Positions 36,831-48,046 of a stretch of DNA of 64,000 nt are shown piece after piece (position 1 is the stretch's first letter; the number at the start of each line of letters is the position of its first letter). The notes below the pieces were generated by a model. That model did not search any database. It was not told where the DNA came from and saw only the letters and a program-made list of their open reading frames with translations. The position numbers and the translations under genes are program-made. This DNA is from Isoetes taiwanensis (Eukaryota > Streptophyta > Lycopodiopsida > Isoetales > Isoetaceae), in contig JAJEKV010000327.1 in the NCBI GenBank assembly GCA_021234155.1, positions 250,001-314,000 of the forward strand. Direction: 5' to 3'.

Positions 36831-39800
36831 TCATGTCACATTCAAGCCTGCATCTGTAAACATCAATTGTTGTCTTAGTTCAGTAAACCTTTTTTCTGTT
36901 AAAACCTTTGTAAGTATATCTGCTAGCTGCTTAGCTGTATTAATATAACTGACTTGTATCAACCCTTTGCACACAACATCTCTGATAAAATGCATCTCTA
37001 ATTCTATATGTTTTGATCTCTCATGCATTATTGGATTTTTAGTCATGGCTATACAGCTTGTGCTATCACATAGCATCTCACTAGAATCTGGCTGCTTAAC
37101 TCCAAGTTCCAATATTAATCTTCTTTCCCAAATAAGCTCCTTTGCACACAATGTGGCTGAGGCATACTCAGCTTCTGCTGTTGACAACGCTATGGATGAC
37201 TGCTTTTTACATTTCCATGCTACTGGACCTCCTCCAAGCATCATAAGATATCCTGAAGTGGGTTTCCTTGCATCCAAATCCCCTGCTCAGCCAGCATCAC
37301 AATAGGCAGTCAATATTAAGTTTTTTGAGTTGTAAGAGATTCCCATATCCATGGTACCCTTTAAATATCTTAAAACTCTTTTGGCAGCAATCCAATGATC
37401 CTTTCCTGGATCATTGTTGTATCTACTGAGCATATTGACACTGTGAGCAATATCTGGTCTTGTGCAATTAGCTACATAAGCCAAACATCCAATCAAAGAT
37501 CTATAAGGAATCTTTTCCATAGCCTTTCTCTCCTCATCATTTTTTGGACACATGTCCAGTGAAAGTTTGTGTCCTGGGGCAGCAGGTGTTTTGCTAACAT
37601 TACATTCTGTCATATTAAATTTTTCCAGCATACCTTTGATCTGTTCCCTTTGGGTTAAAATAATAGAATAGAATAGAATACATTTATGTCCCTTGTGCCA
37701 TAAGGCCCCTGGACTTGTGTAGCATGGGCGAGCTCCCTAAGAGGGTGCTACTAGCACATCACGCTGTTATAATGTAGCCTTTTCTGAAGGCTGACTTTTT
37801 TCTTTTAATACCGGCATCCCGCTTTACCTCGGCTTCTTGGCCGTGCAGTGATGCGTCGTTATCAATCAGCTTTTAGCTGAGCAATTTTTGTGAGGCTATA
37901 TGACTCGTTTTGTACGGATCATATTACAAGCCCTCTTTCACTGTGTACTTCTCTGTGTCTGATTGTCATACTATGGATCGCGTCTGCCAGATCCCGTAAT
38001 GATTCTGTCCTCTTCATCAGTCTGTGGACTGGTTCCCCCCACCTTATATTTCTATATCTGTCCCTGATGTCTCCATATATCGGGCAATCACTAATCATGT
38101 GGTTCTCATCCTCTATTCTCCCCCCGTCACAGATTCTGTATATATTGTCCTCCTTGTCTACCCCTCTCCACCTGTCTTTTTCGATTCTTAGATCATGGCT
38201 TCCCATCCTAAATCTGGCCAGTGTGTCCCTTCTGTTTTTCCCCAATATGTTATCCCGGTATATCTGATGTCCTATTTGTTGGTCTGGATTAAAAACTTAT
38301 ATGAGCCAGTCTGTCTTGGGTCCTGTATGTCTTTGCAGCCATGCTCTTGTCGCTATGTCTGTCCACTCCTCATTCCACTGCCCCTCTTCTATTAGGTCAC
38401 TCAGGTTTAATCCCATCAGGAACAAGCAAAATAACACCTTCCTCCCTTCTTCTTGTTACCTCAACACCTAGGAACTTGCTCAATTCTCCTAGATCTGACA
38501 TTTCAAATCTGCTTTTCAATAACCTTTTGCACATTAATAAACATTTAGTACCTTTGGCTACCATAACATTATCATCAACATATAAAGCAATAATGCACCA
38601 GCCACTTTGACATTCAAATTTATACAAATTCCCATCATTTGCTAGTTTGATAAATCCTTGTTCAACAAGAAAGGTGTCCATGCATTTGTACCATTCTCTG
38701 GGAGACTGTCTCAAACCATACACTGCTCTTTTTAATTTCCAAACTTTATCTTCCCCTTGTTCAAATCCTGGTGCTTGTTTCATAAAAATCTCCTCCTCTA
38801 ATTTTGCATTCAAAAAAGCAGTTTTGACATCCATGTGATGCACTTCTAAGTCATATGCATTAGCCAAAGCCAGTAACATTCTGACACTATTTATTTTAAC
38901 CAATGGAGAAAATGTTTCATCAAAGTCTTGGCCCTTTTTCTGAGAAAAACCTTGAGCTACCAATCTAGCCTTGTACCTAGATGTTTTCCCATCAGCTCCA
39001 GTTTTGATTCTGAAAATCCATTTGCTACCTACTATATTTCTCCCTTCTGGTTTGTTAACATTTCTTCCTCAAAAGTACCGTATTTTTTTAATGAAGGAAT
39101 CCATTTCTTCCTTCATAGCATTCATATACCATGATTTTTATCCTTAGAAATTAAAACATCATCAAGTGTTTTGGGTACTTCAGGATTTAGGAACATCAAG
39201 ATCTCAAATATACTATTTACCTCAGGTTCCTTTTCCAGCTTGACATCTTCAGATAACTTTGTAGGTTTAGACAATACCTTGTAAACTTGTGCTTCATCAA
39301 ATGTAACATCTCGGCTAACAACTATTCTTCTTGCCTTAGGATCATACAACCTGTAAGCTTTGGATTGATTATCATATCCAACAAGGTATGTAATTAAGGC
39401 CCTATCATCCAACTTCTTTCTATTCTCTTTTGGAATATGCATAAATGTCAAGCAGCCATATACCCTCAACTTATCATAGTTAGGTTTCTTTCCTCCTTGC
39501 AGACTAACAGATGGTAACATGTTTTGAATAGTCACAGCAGTTTGAACTGCTAATTTGGAAGACCTGCTGACTTCAACATGCTCCTGACAGCATTTAGGAT
39601 TGTCCTATTCTTCCTCTCAGCAACACCATTTTGCTGAGGGGAATGACTGCATGTAAGTTGCCTTTTAATGCCCTTATTCTTGCAGAATATTTTAAATTCT
39701 CCTGAAAGAAATTCACCCCCTCTGTCAGATCTTAGACATTTAATTCGTCTTCCTGTCTCAGTCTCCATCTCATTCACAAATTGTTTGAATTTTTTAAATG

Positions 39801-40480
39801 CTGCATCCTTTAATCATCTATTAAAGTCATGAAGTATCTTTTTCCACTTAAACTGATAACATTGAGAGGCCCACACAAGTCAGTATGTATCAAATCCAAT
39901 ATGCCTTTTGCTCTTCCATTTGTTTTCTTGAAGGGCAATCTATTGTGTTTTCCAAGCATGCATCCCATGCATATTTGTTGTTCAGTTTGACTTGTATTTG
40001 CATTGATAAAACCTTCTTTGTTTAAAACCTCTATTGTATTAAGATTAACATGGCATAATCTTTCATGCCAGATTCTCAGAGTTGGATATGTTACCAAATT
40101 AATACTGGAGAATAAATGTTGCTTGTTTAATCCATACAAGTTCCCAACTCTTTTTCCCACAAACATCTTTTTATTTCCAAGAAAGATATTACAATAGAGT
40201 TTTTCAAACACAACTTTGTAACCAAGATCAACCAGCTGACAGATTGAGATGAGGTTCCTTATCAATCCTGGTATACATAAGACATTTCTCAATTTTACTG
40301 CCTTCCCTTCTAGATCAAACAACTCCAAAACACCAGCACTCTCTATTTCTCTTACATCTCCATTGCCAAACTGTACATGTCCTCCTTCTTTTCTCTGGCA
40401 ATTTTTAAGCATCCTTGAAGTCCCTGTCACGGATCTTTCAGCTCCAGAATCTAAGATAAGTGAGTCAGTGTCAATTTTTC
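36831..40480 (-). pseudogene. Copia pol: protease, integrase, RT, RNase H (broken)
   Basis: In minus-strand order: protease motif LILDSGAE near 40450; GAG-pre-integrase block (WHERLCH...C..C.LGK) near 40060-39920; integrase with HTDLCGPL, LRSDRGGEF and HSPQQNGVAERKN (the D, D and E of the catalytic triad). RT runs from about 39060 (SKWIFRIKTG) through QGFSQKKGQDFDETFSP and LYVDD to KFLGVEV near 38440. RNase H runs at 37290-36831 (KKQSSIALSTAEAEY, ADILTK). Defects are a stop right after MTLIDD near 39810 with a short deletion of the integrase core before KKFKQF, frame changes near 39540 and 39100, and the LINE insertion between RT and the ML.KFNMTECN block. Protease has Glu after DSGA. Confidence 0.93.
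37664..38427 (-). mobile_element. 5'-truncated LINE inserted into copia pol
   Basis: 764 bp on the minus strand, flanked by a 7-bp target-site duplication AAAATAA (37657-37663 and 38428-38434). Removing it rejoins the copia reading frame smoothly between GVIL and QREQIKG. It encodes the LINE C-terminal zinc-binding (zf-RVT-like) region: RRDTLARFRMGSHDLRIE, ICDGGRIEDENHMISDCPIYGDIR. Its 3' end on the minus strand is an ATTCT pentanucleotide run (about 37664-37682), not poly-A. The 5' truncation is typical of target-primed reverse transcription. Confidence 0.93.
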
Positions 40481-40534
40481 CTTTAATCTTAGACTGAGAT
40501 TTTGACATATTTACCTCTATGTCTTCATCTTGCT

Positions 40535-41524
40535 CCCCTTCTTCCAGATTTGCTTCTCGTGTAATATTTAAACTAGGTTTAGCTTTGTAACCTCCACCTT
40601 TCTTGCCTTCAAACCTTTTTGCTTTTCCTCGTTTTGGACTTGAGCAATTTGATGCTATATGCCCTTTACCTTCACAATTATAGCAAACAACCTCCTTGCC
40701 AATTTTAGGACAATTTGCTTTAAGATGACCATAGCTATCACAATTATAACAAGGACCAATTTGTTTCTTATCAAAACTCTTCTTTCCTTTTTTCTGTTTG
40801 ACAAACATAACTTATGACTCATCTTCATCATCAGCTTTGGTCTGCTCAAATTCGGTCCTGATCATTCTAATTGCATGATCCTTTGACCTAGCCACATTTC
40901 TTAACAGTGTAGCTAATTGTGTGTTATGTGAGACTGCCCTAGAGATGGCTAACAACTGATAGTCCTCATTTAACACAACTCCAGCTCCTTCTAAGTCAGC
41001 AATTATTGATTCAAATTTTTCAAGAAACTCAGCAATATTATCTTTTTCATATAACTTAAGCCTCCTTAATTGTTTTTCCAAAACGTCTATTTGTGAAGAT
41101 GACTTTTGTTCATAATTATCCAGCATGTATTTCCACATTTCAGCAGGGGACTTACCTCTGAGCTTCAACTTAATGACTGTCCCCAACATATTATGGATTG
41201 AGCTTCCATAATTCTTGCTTTCTCATCCATGCTGGCTACTGAAACAACTCCTCTTGCTGGACTAGTAGCAGCTCCACCAGCACTTGCTGCAGTTTCAGAA
41301 GAAGTTGCAGCTCCACCACCTACAACAGAGGCTGAAGATTGACTAGTACCAGATCCTTCTGCTCCAGAAGCTTGAACTGTATTAGTTACATTAGGATCTA
41401 TCAAGTACCACAACTTTTCAAATTCTAACACTTCTTTTATACTTTGTTTCCAAACCTGAAAACCTGTTTCTCCTTTGAACACCTCTATGGAATTTAAGAG
41501 GTTGGCTCCAAATCGAGTAGACAC
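40535..41524 (-). pseudogene. Copia gag
   Basis: It opens at 41524 (MSTRFGANLLNSIEVFKGE...VWKQSI...LWYLID), contains an Ala/Gly/Ser linker, and changes frame near 41185, continuing with KLKLRGKSPAEMWKYM...SQIDVLEKQLRRLKL (UBN2-type copia gag). An in-frame TAA at 40812-40814 lies between EDES and MFVKQKKG. After it come two CX2CX4HX4C zinc knuckles (C20-C33 and C42-C55 counted from 40808), where copia gags more often have one. A basic spacer leads into protease. Confidence 0.92.
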
Positions 41525-41544
41525 CCTGCTCTTCTGGATTTATA

Positions 41545-41557
41545 GGCTCTGATACCA
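41545..41557 (-). promoter_or_regulatory. Primer-binding site (initiator Met tRNA)
   Basis: On the minus strand, one base after the 5' LTR, the sequence reads TGGTATCAGAGCC, the standard copia primer site. Confidence 0.95.
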
Positions 41558-41558
41558 C

Positions 41559-42279
41559 TGTTGAAATCCAGTAATAAAATAAGGAAATCCTTTAGCAAAG
41601 ATGTCACTAGGCTACAATACTATTGCAACAACCTTAGGATAATATTTTCAAGGTCAATAATACAACAAATGATTAATTGATTTCAAATATCTAGAAGTTC
41701 TCCTCACTATGCAATGGAAGCCACATTATGGTCAATAATTTCATGCATCTAGATAGCATAGTCTTCCCCTCTCTTTTATAACATAAGAACCATTAGAAAT
41801 CAATTATTAACTATTGTACTGTAGCAGAAGCATTGACCGAATCACTGTTCATATGCTGACTGCCATCGAGCACCTTGCTTGAGACGGATATTTGCCTTCT
41901 TCAATCCGAATACTTCTTCAAGGCTCTGCTCCACCTTATAATAGTACAATCCGGCGGTTAAGGCATCATTCATGCTTTCCAATCTGAGGCTGTTGTCTAT
42001 TGAACTATATCCCACAGGCTTGGCTAAGGAAATCTGCTACTTTCGATTTATCCCACATACCTGCTTTAGAAAAGCACATAAAGCACTTTAGGAAAACACA
42101 TAAAGCACTTATATGCATTCGTTTGCATCTTCAACTGTTCTTGACTTTACGACCTACTGCCACTGCTTCTCATAGGTTGTTTTTGTAGCTACAATATATT
42201 CACTGCCACTGCTTCTCATGAATATAAGATGACAATTTTCTAAATTCCTTATAATATGACATGACTCACATTTTCAACA
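41559..42279 (-). repeat. 5' LTR of the minus-strand copia
   Basis: 721 bp, identical in length to the 3' LTR, with five transitions between them. Confidence 0.97.
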
Positions 42280-42284
42280 CTCCC

Positions 42285-43735
42285 ACCATGGTAAACTTAT
42301 AACATTTGTTTCATGTGGCAGTCTTTATAGCACACTCTGATTCATACTACATATTCCCAATCCACGTGATGAACTCCTTCCTCCCAACTCACTTGCATTC
42401 CAGATGACATAGCTGAAATGTTAACATAGCATAGCTTGCAAATGTTGAAATAGGATCTTGCCTACCAGATCTGATAAACTTGTGAAGAGAGATCTTTGAG
42501 ATACGTAGCTGAAGGCATGAAGAAGTCTCTAAAAAAGCAGGAGCAAGAACAGGAGTGAGAGTAGGAACAGGAGCAGAAGTAGGAGCAACTGGAACAGAAA
42601 ATGGACTAGAAACTGAGGCAAGAACTGGAGCAAGAATTTGTATTGGGACATCATCTAGAACATCGTCAGAATCTGAGACATGAACTATAGTAGAGACAAG
42701 AGCCGAATCGGGACGTGGAGCAGAAACAAAAATAGTAAGGACGGAATCAGAACCCCCCATACTGTACGGACTGAAGTAGATACTAGTACAGAGGCCTGAA
42801 CTGTAGATGATCTGGAACTAGAGCTCGAACCAGCAAACCAAAAGGATCTAGTATGCCAATCAATCTGTGGGTTATGTAGCTTGAGCCAGGGCAGACCCAA
42901 GATTACTGGCGCATGTGGGCTAACGATGAGATTGAAGGAAATACTACAAGAAGCTCCCTCGAACCAGCAGTGAAGAGGTGCAGTACATTCTCTAACTGCA
43001 CCTGAAGAGATCTCACACCCATCAATCACATTAACAGAGCTAGGATGCTCTTGACCCTGCTTCTAGGAATGGTGTGCTTAATAGCGAACACACTATTTAT
43101 GAAGCAGGCATTTGCACCACAATCAAGTAACGCCAGCGCCTCTATCCTCCCACCATTTGGCTCCAATCAAATAGAGATAAAAAAATTCTTTACTGACCTT
43201 GTCCGAGAGAATAAAACCTTCGTCACATGTGGGAGGAGTTGGAGGAATGTCAGGCAGCCGTCGAGATACTCCTACTACTCGGAGGGCGGTTTCATCGCTT
43301 AACAGGACATACACAAGCAATATGGCCAACCCCTCCATAATAGAGGCATAGATTAGCCTCTCTTCGGCGTTGCTTCTCAGCTGCAGACAATGGCCCTCGA
43401 CCACACCATCAATTTGTATAGGCACTGGGTCAACTGATTTCGGGGAAGTGGGCAGCGCAAAAACTGTTTTGATTGCTGGAGCCTGGGCAAGTAAAGAAAT
43501 ATGCTGATTTCGTCTTTCTTGCCTACGCTCAAAAAGACGGTTATCACAACGAACCGCAAACTTTATAGCTTCATCCAAGGGTCTGAGATCCTCCATAGTC
43601 AGCAACATATCCTTCATATCCACGCAGAGCCCTCTTCGAAAATAGTCCCGAAGAGCCGCATCTTCCCAGGCTGTGTCTATGGCAATCTGTCGGAACTTAG
43701 AAGCATAAACCAGGGATAGGTTCAATACTGTATAC
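42285..43735 (-). pseudogene. Ty3/gypsy gag C-terminus and protease fragment
   Basis: At 43725-43500 on the minus strand the retrotransposon gag block is clear: LSLVYASKFRQIAIDTAWED, YFRRGLCVDMKD, EAIKFAVRCDNRLFERR. A degraded nucleocapsid region follows. Near 43135-43030 a protease-like stretch reads EALALLDCGANACFI, with Cys in place of the usual Ser of D-S-G, followed after a frame change by DGCEISSGAV and SPHAPVILGLPWLKLHNPQIDW (gypsy protease-like hallmark GLPWL). A Pro/Val/Thr-rich tail to 42389 fades out. RT is absent. The copia element inserted just past its 3' side. Confidence 0.85.
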
Positions 43736-44714
43736 GTTTTATACGTAATACGTATTTTTCGTTTGATACGACATAAATTTGATGTTTAATACGTCAAAAA
43801 TACGTCCAAAAAAATTCGGCAAAAAATATTTTGAATTTTTTTTTTTACCGGCGAAAGTATTAAATTTTTTTACGGCGGTATTTCAAAAATCGTATTTTTC
43901 AAAATACGTGATATTTTTAAAAACGCATTTACCCTATCCACGGCACGCTGAAGCGGACCTTGCCGAGGTTGCCAACCTTGGTTCTTTGCTAGAGGAAATT
44001 TGAGATCTCATTTCATCCCCATAAGAATCCTCCAATGGAATGGTTTACCGCAATTAATGCGGCACCAACAACTTCATTGTTGTTGTTTTTTATAACTTTT
44101 GATCCACTTGTCAAAATGTTGCGTTTGTTGCATTAGATCTTGGAATGAAAAGATCTTTTTATATGGTTATGATGTATTTCAATATAGTCAATCGTTAACC
44201 TAAAAAAAATGTGATTTTTTGCTTTTTCTTATAATTTATATCGAAAAGATGTATGAATGGGTTATCACTAGATTGTGAAGACTTTATTACTACAAAAAAT
44301 AATTTGAATCGCGGGATCAAAAGTTATAATGAAAAAATCCCGGCATAAACATTAAGCCGCCACATATCTTGGAATTGCCTCTTATTGGAGGTTAAAAATT
44401 CAACCTTAAAATGTGTTCATTTTCTAATGTGTGTTGCCGATCAGTGTCTCCAAAACACGCCTCAAGTTCAATAGTAAATAAAGCAAAATTTTGCAACTCA
44501 GGAGCCCCATGCTTCGAAATCCCCAATAGCTCTAACCAAATAATTTGCTGGTAAATGTCATGTTCCAATGGATTTTGAATATAAACTCAAGCTTATTTGT
44601 TGGATTTAATTGAAGGAAACCCCACAATTTTTTTGCCGGCAAATAAAAAATCGAACCGAAAAATAAGGATTGTGACCGAAAATTTAGGAGACTAACTTCT
44701 AGTTTTTCGATGCC
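43736..44714. mobile_element. Unclassified ~980-bp insertion in gypsy gag
   Basis: This AT-rich sequence separates the N-terminal (44715-45090) and central (43735 and below) parts of the same gypsy gag. Its left end is rich in ATACGTATTTTT-type strings. It contains a perfect 14-bp inverted repeat, ATAACTTTTGATCC at 44092-44105 and its complement at 44314-44327. No coding region. The boundaries come from loss of gag homology and are approximate. Confidence 0.5.
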
Positions 44715-45090
44715 CGGGGAGCCTCTTTCTCCAGTAGGGGGGCGAACCAACTCAAGGCTGACCCAGAAAGACGAGAGCTAACTAGTCCGATATGTTCCCA
44801 ATCAGTAGGATACCTGTGAGGGTGGAGCCAAATAGCAAGTCGAATTTGATTCGAAAAACCTCGAAGCTTGCATCTAGTGCCATCAATTTTTTCTGACAGG
44901 CTAATCTTAGGCTCCGATGACGTCTTATCGGAGCTAGAGGCTGACTCATGAGAAGCTACCGTTCCCAGAGCTCCTTGTTATCCAACTGCAACTGCTGGCA
45001 TACTTGAACAAGTTCCTGGACCTGCCATAATGATGAAACCTCATCCATAGAGACAAGAATTGCCCAATATGAATAAAGAAATATTTAGGA
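44715..45090 (-). pseudogene. Ty3/gypsy gag N-terminal fragment
   Basis: Minus-strand frames contain a MDEV.SLWQVQELVQVCQQLQLDNKEL-type coiled N-terminus, then weakly an F.IKFDLLFGSTLTGI and a VGSPPYWRKR-like segment, as in gypsy gag (LWF....W.APLLEK). Interrupted by stops. Confidence 0.55.
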
Positions 45091-45497
45091 TCAGAGCAGA
45101 CAAGAACCAGTAAGGGATTCCGCTTCAAATTGTCATGAATCTATGCAAGAATAAGAAAAATACGTAGAAAATATGCAAGAAATACGGAAGAAATATGCCG
45201 AGATTGATAAAGAATCTGATATATGAACAGCAATCAAGAGTACAATGGCCCGAAGGCAAGCAGGAACATGAGACAGATGCCTAGAAGGCTCAAAACTAGC
45301 GTTGAACTGGAATGGTTCAACAAGAAGGAGGTGCCTCCTTATATATCTAGGCCGACGGTCAGGATCATGCCACTCAAATGAATGAGATCACACTAAGTGT
45401 CGTGATGCAAGTAGGTTCTACAATGTTCGAGAACCTCCTGGGAATAGCCCTGCATATGAGAAAGACATGAGGGAATATCTTCAATAAGTATTGATAG
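45091..45497. other. Spacer, nothing recognised
   Basis: Probable gypsy leader sequence upstream of the minus-strand gag; no primer site was seen. Confidence 0.4.
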
Positions 45498-45570
45498 TGC
45501 ACTTGGCAAAGGTGCTCGACTCTCAACTAGAAGGTTGCGAGTTTAAACCTTGCTCTGTGCAACTACCTTC
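45498..45570 (+). repeat. tRNA-like SINE head (weak)
   Basis: TTGGCAAAGGTGC (A-box-like, about 45503) and GAGTTTAAACC (45539-45549, B-box-like with one mismatch to GTTCRANNC) are spaced as in a tRNA. No tRNA fold is asserted. Confidence 0.4.
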
Positions 45571-45836
45571 TTGCATTCGTATGACAACCATATACGAGTA
45601 TAATGCTCGCATGATAAGAATACCCATATGGTCATCACAGACTTGGAAGAGTATTTCTGTAGACTTTATTCCAGAGCTGTCACTATCTCGGGGTTATGAC
45701 CTTTTGCATTCGTATGACAACCATATACGAGTATAATGCTCGCATGATAAGAATACCATATAGTCATCACAGACTTGGAAGAGTATTTCTGTAGACTTTA
45801 TTCCAGAGCTATCACTATGTCGGGGTTATGATGCAT
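45571..45836 (+). repeat. 133-bp tandem duplication
   Basis: The unit starting TTGCATTCGTATGACAACC occurs at 45571 and again at 45704 with only a few differences. It spans part of the integrase remnant. Confidence 0.95.
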
Positions 45837-46060
45837 CATGGTTGTTGTTGACCATTTCTCTAAGATGGCTCATTTTATTCCATGCAACATCACCATCACC
45901 AGTGAGGGCCAACAACTGATCTTCTTTTTTGAGAAGTAATCAGACTTCATGAATTGCCAGATACCATTGTCAGTGATCGTGGACCTCAGTTTGTCGCATG
46001 TTTTTGGAAGCAGGTTTTGGAGTTATTGCATATCTGTGACGTTCCACGTATTTATATGCC
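45640..46060 (+). pseudogene. Ty3/gypsy integrase core fragment
   Basis: Plus-strand frames give W.SISVDFIPELS...GYD, VVVDHFSKMAHFIPCN, and LPDTIVSDRGPQFVACFWKQ, the first and second Asp regions of gypsy integrase. The region is split by frame changes, and its first part is present twice through the 133-bp duplication. RT and RNase H are missing upstream. Confidence 0.85.
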
Positions 46061-46066
46061 TTTTGG

Positions 46067-46291
46067 CCTCGAGCCGATGCCGCATCTGTGGTAGGGCAAA
46101 GCCTTTTGGGGCGCGTGTAGATATGATTTAAGACCGGTCGATAACTGGTAGTCCTTGGAAAACTTCCCCTAAGCTTGATTTCGTCTTCTAAAAGCTTATG
46201 ACCAAGCATGGATGTGCTTGACTCACCAGTTCTAGAAACTGATGGGTGGCAAGAAGTAAAATCATCTCTACTCCACTCCAACTAATGTTAT
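46067..46291. mobile_element. 225-bp insertion between 16-bp direct repeats
   Basis: TTTATATGCCTTTTGG is present perfectly at 46051-46066 and 46292-46307. The intervening 225 bp is unrelated to integrase. This fits a short retroposon with a target-site duplication, but no poly-A or tRNA boxes are seen inside. Confidence 0.4.
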
Positions 46292-48033
46292 TTTATATGC
46301 CTTTTGGGTATAAATACATGACACGTCACTATGAATAATTAATGGTGCATTAATTATTCATAAGCTAAGGGTAGCTATGTTAATCATTAATTATTAGGGT
46401 GGAAACCTAACCCTAAATCCTAATTCGAATTTAGGGCTTAACCTAATATTAAAAGGGGTTAAAATATTAAACTAGTTAATATTAACCAACCTAGAGTTGC
46501 CACCTAGCCCAAATCGATTGGGCAAGATAGGCTTGCCAATTTGGAACACCTAAATTGGGGGAGGGATTGGTGGAGGAGGAGTTGCTATTCAACCCTACCC
46601 CAATTAGAAGGATGGAGAACCAGAATCATAGCTAACCTAAAAGGTTTTTATTAGCTATGCTAAAATATTAATGAGTAAATAACCTAATTAGGCTAATTAG
46701 GTTATTAATTAGTAAAAGCCAGCCAACTATGCATTGCCACCTGACCCAAATCGATTGGCCAGGGGGAACTTGCTAAGTTTGGAGGGCAAATTGGGGCCCT
46801 ACCCCCAATTTTGCCCCAAATCGATTTGGGGAGAGTTGGAGGAAAGAGGAGCTACCAGCTACTGCAACTAGACTTGAAGAATGGAAGCCTTTCATGACAA
46901 TGGCTCTAGCCAAGAGACCGGTTAGTCCCTAGATAGTCCGTACTTCAGCTAACCCTTCTCTGATTAGATGGAATGGTTAATTTCTCTTTTATGTGTTACT
47001 GAGATGATGATGGATACTTTGATTATGATTATGTTCTCTCTTTCTGTTTCTCCTGTGTGTCTGCGGTTAACGGAAAGTAGAGACCTGAAAGCTTCCTAGA
47101 AGTAGAGATGTCTATAGCTAGAACCCTTAAGACCCAGTAAATGTGGCCTGTGCACAAGAGCCCACCTGGCTCTGGATGCTATGTTGTGATTCAGCACTAG
47201 ATAATGGGTATGATGGTGAAACGGGGATGGGGTCTTGCCTAACGTGACTACAGGACTCCTACAGTGTGCTAGGCTTAGAATCGGTCACTGAGTGTGGGAT
47301 GGGTATACGTCTGACACTTCCTGGGTCACAGGAGACATGCCTATATGGATGTCTTGGGTCCCGAACGGGTAGGTGAACCAGCCTTTAGATTTAGGGGAGT
47401 AAGTCGGGTACGGATGCGGGGGTCATTGATGTGGCACGTGTTCTCTAGCACACCGAGGGATCTGTCATGCTTGGGGAGGGAACACCTCCCTGACCTGTCT
47501 CATCGGACCAGGGAGATGTACCCTGGAGTAGTCTCATAGGGTGATTCCATGAGATTGCAGCTTTGGAAGGCTACAATCACGCCATATCATGTTTCAGCCT
47601 ATCTGCAAAGTGTGCACAGGAGGGGCGGATGGAGTGGACTATCCAGCCATTGTTCTATGCCGACCAATGCCATGTTATACGTCTGTCTGCTGTCACCTTG
47701 AGGCCCTGACTGTCAGTCGATCCCATGGAGTCTGAGCCCAGGGTAGAGCCCTTATCTATGGTATATTGCTTATGTTATCTCGTACTTGTATTACCATGTA
47801 GATGATGATGATGGATGGACCACTCTTTGTGGTGGTATATTATTTTGAGCATGATTATGGAGGATGTGGGACGAGTGACATCTCCGTGTTCCTCACCTGG
47901 ACACTTGGCTGTTCCAAGTGGTCTTAGTTAGACGGAGGGCCTTCCATGGTGATGTGGTTGCCACGGGAGGGGAATTTCTCGTATCTGTACGATGGGAGCA
48001 TCGTATAGATTTTGGGATTTTGGGAGCGTCACA
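46292..48033 (+). repeat. Gypsy-type LTR (long), 5' edge uncertain
   Basis: It ends GGGAGCGTCACA at 48033 followed by a primer site, as in plant gypsy LTRs. TATAAATA at 46309-46316 is a possible promoter. Within it, 46494-46630 and 46735-46870 are related (GCCACCT, CCCAAATCGATTGG, GGAGGA strings), an internal duplication. A TGTGACG string at about 46036 would be an inverted match to the 3' end, but it lies inside integrase coding sequence, so I do not fix the start. Confidence 0.6.
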
Positions 48034-48034
48034 A

Positions 48035-48046
48035 TGGTATCAAAGC
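48035..48046 (+). promoter_or_regulatory. Gypsy primer-binding site
   Basis: TGGTATCAAAGC, one base after the LTR end; one difference from the initiator-Met tRNA complement TGGTATCAGAGC. Confidence 0.8.

Larger units (their letters stand above)
36077..42279 (-). mobile_element. Complete Ty1/copia retrotransposon with nested LINE
   Basis: The whole element is bounded by 721-bp LTRs (36077-36797 and 41559-42279) and flanked by a perfect 5-bp target-site duplication, CTCCC at 36072-36076 and 42280-42284. It lies on the minus strand, with order LTR, tRNA primer site, gag, protease, integrase, RT, RNase H, purine tract, LTR: the copia gene order. Total length is 6.2 kb, of which 764 bp is a later LINE insertion in pol. 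The LTRs differ at five positions by direct comparison, all transitions, so the insertion is recent relative to its neighbours. Internal stops and frame changes make this copy non-autonomous now. Confidence 0.97.

Noticed and set aside
46036-46047. TGTGACG as the 5' end of the gypsy LTR
   Set aside because: It is an inverted match to the 3' end but lies inside readable integrase sequence (LLHICDVPR), so coincidence is likely.
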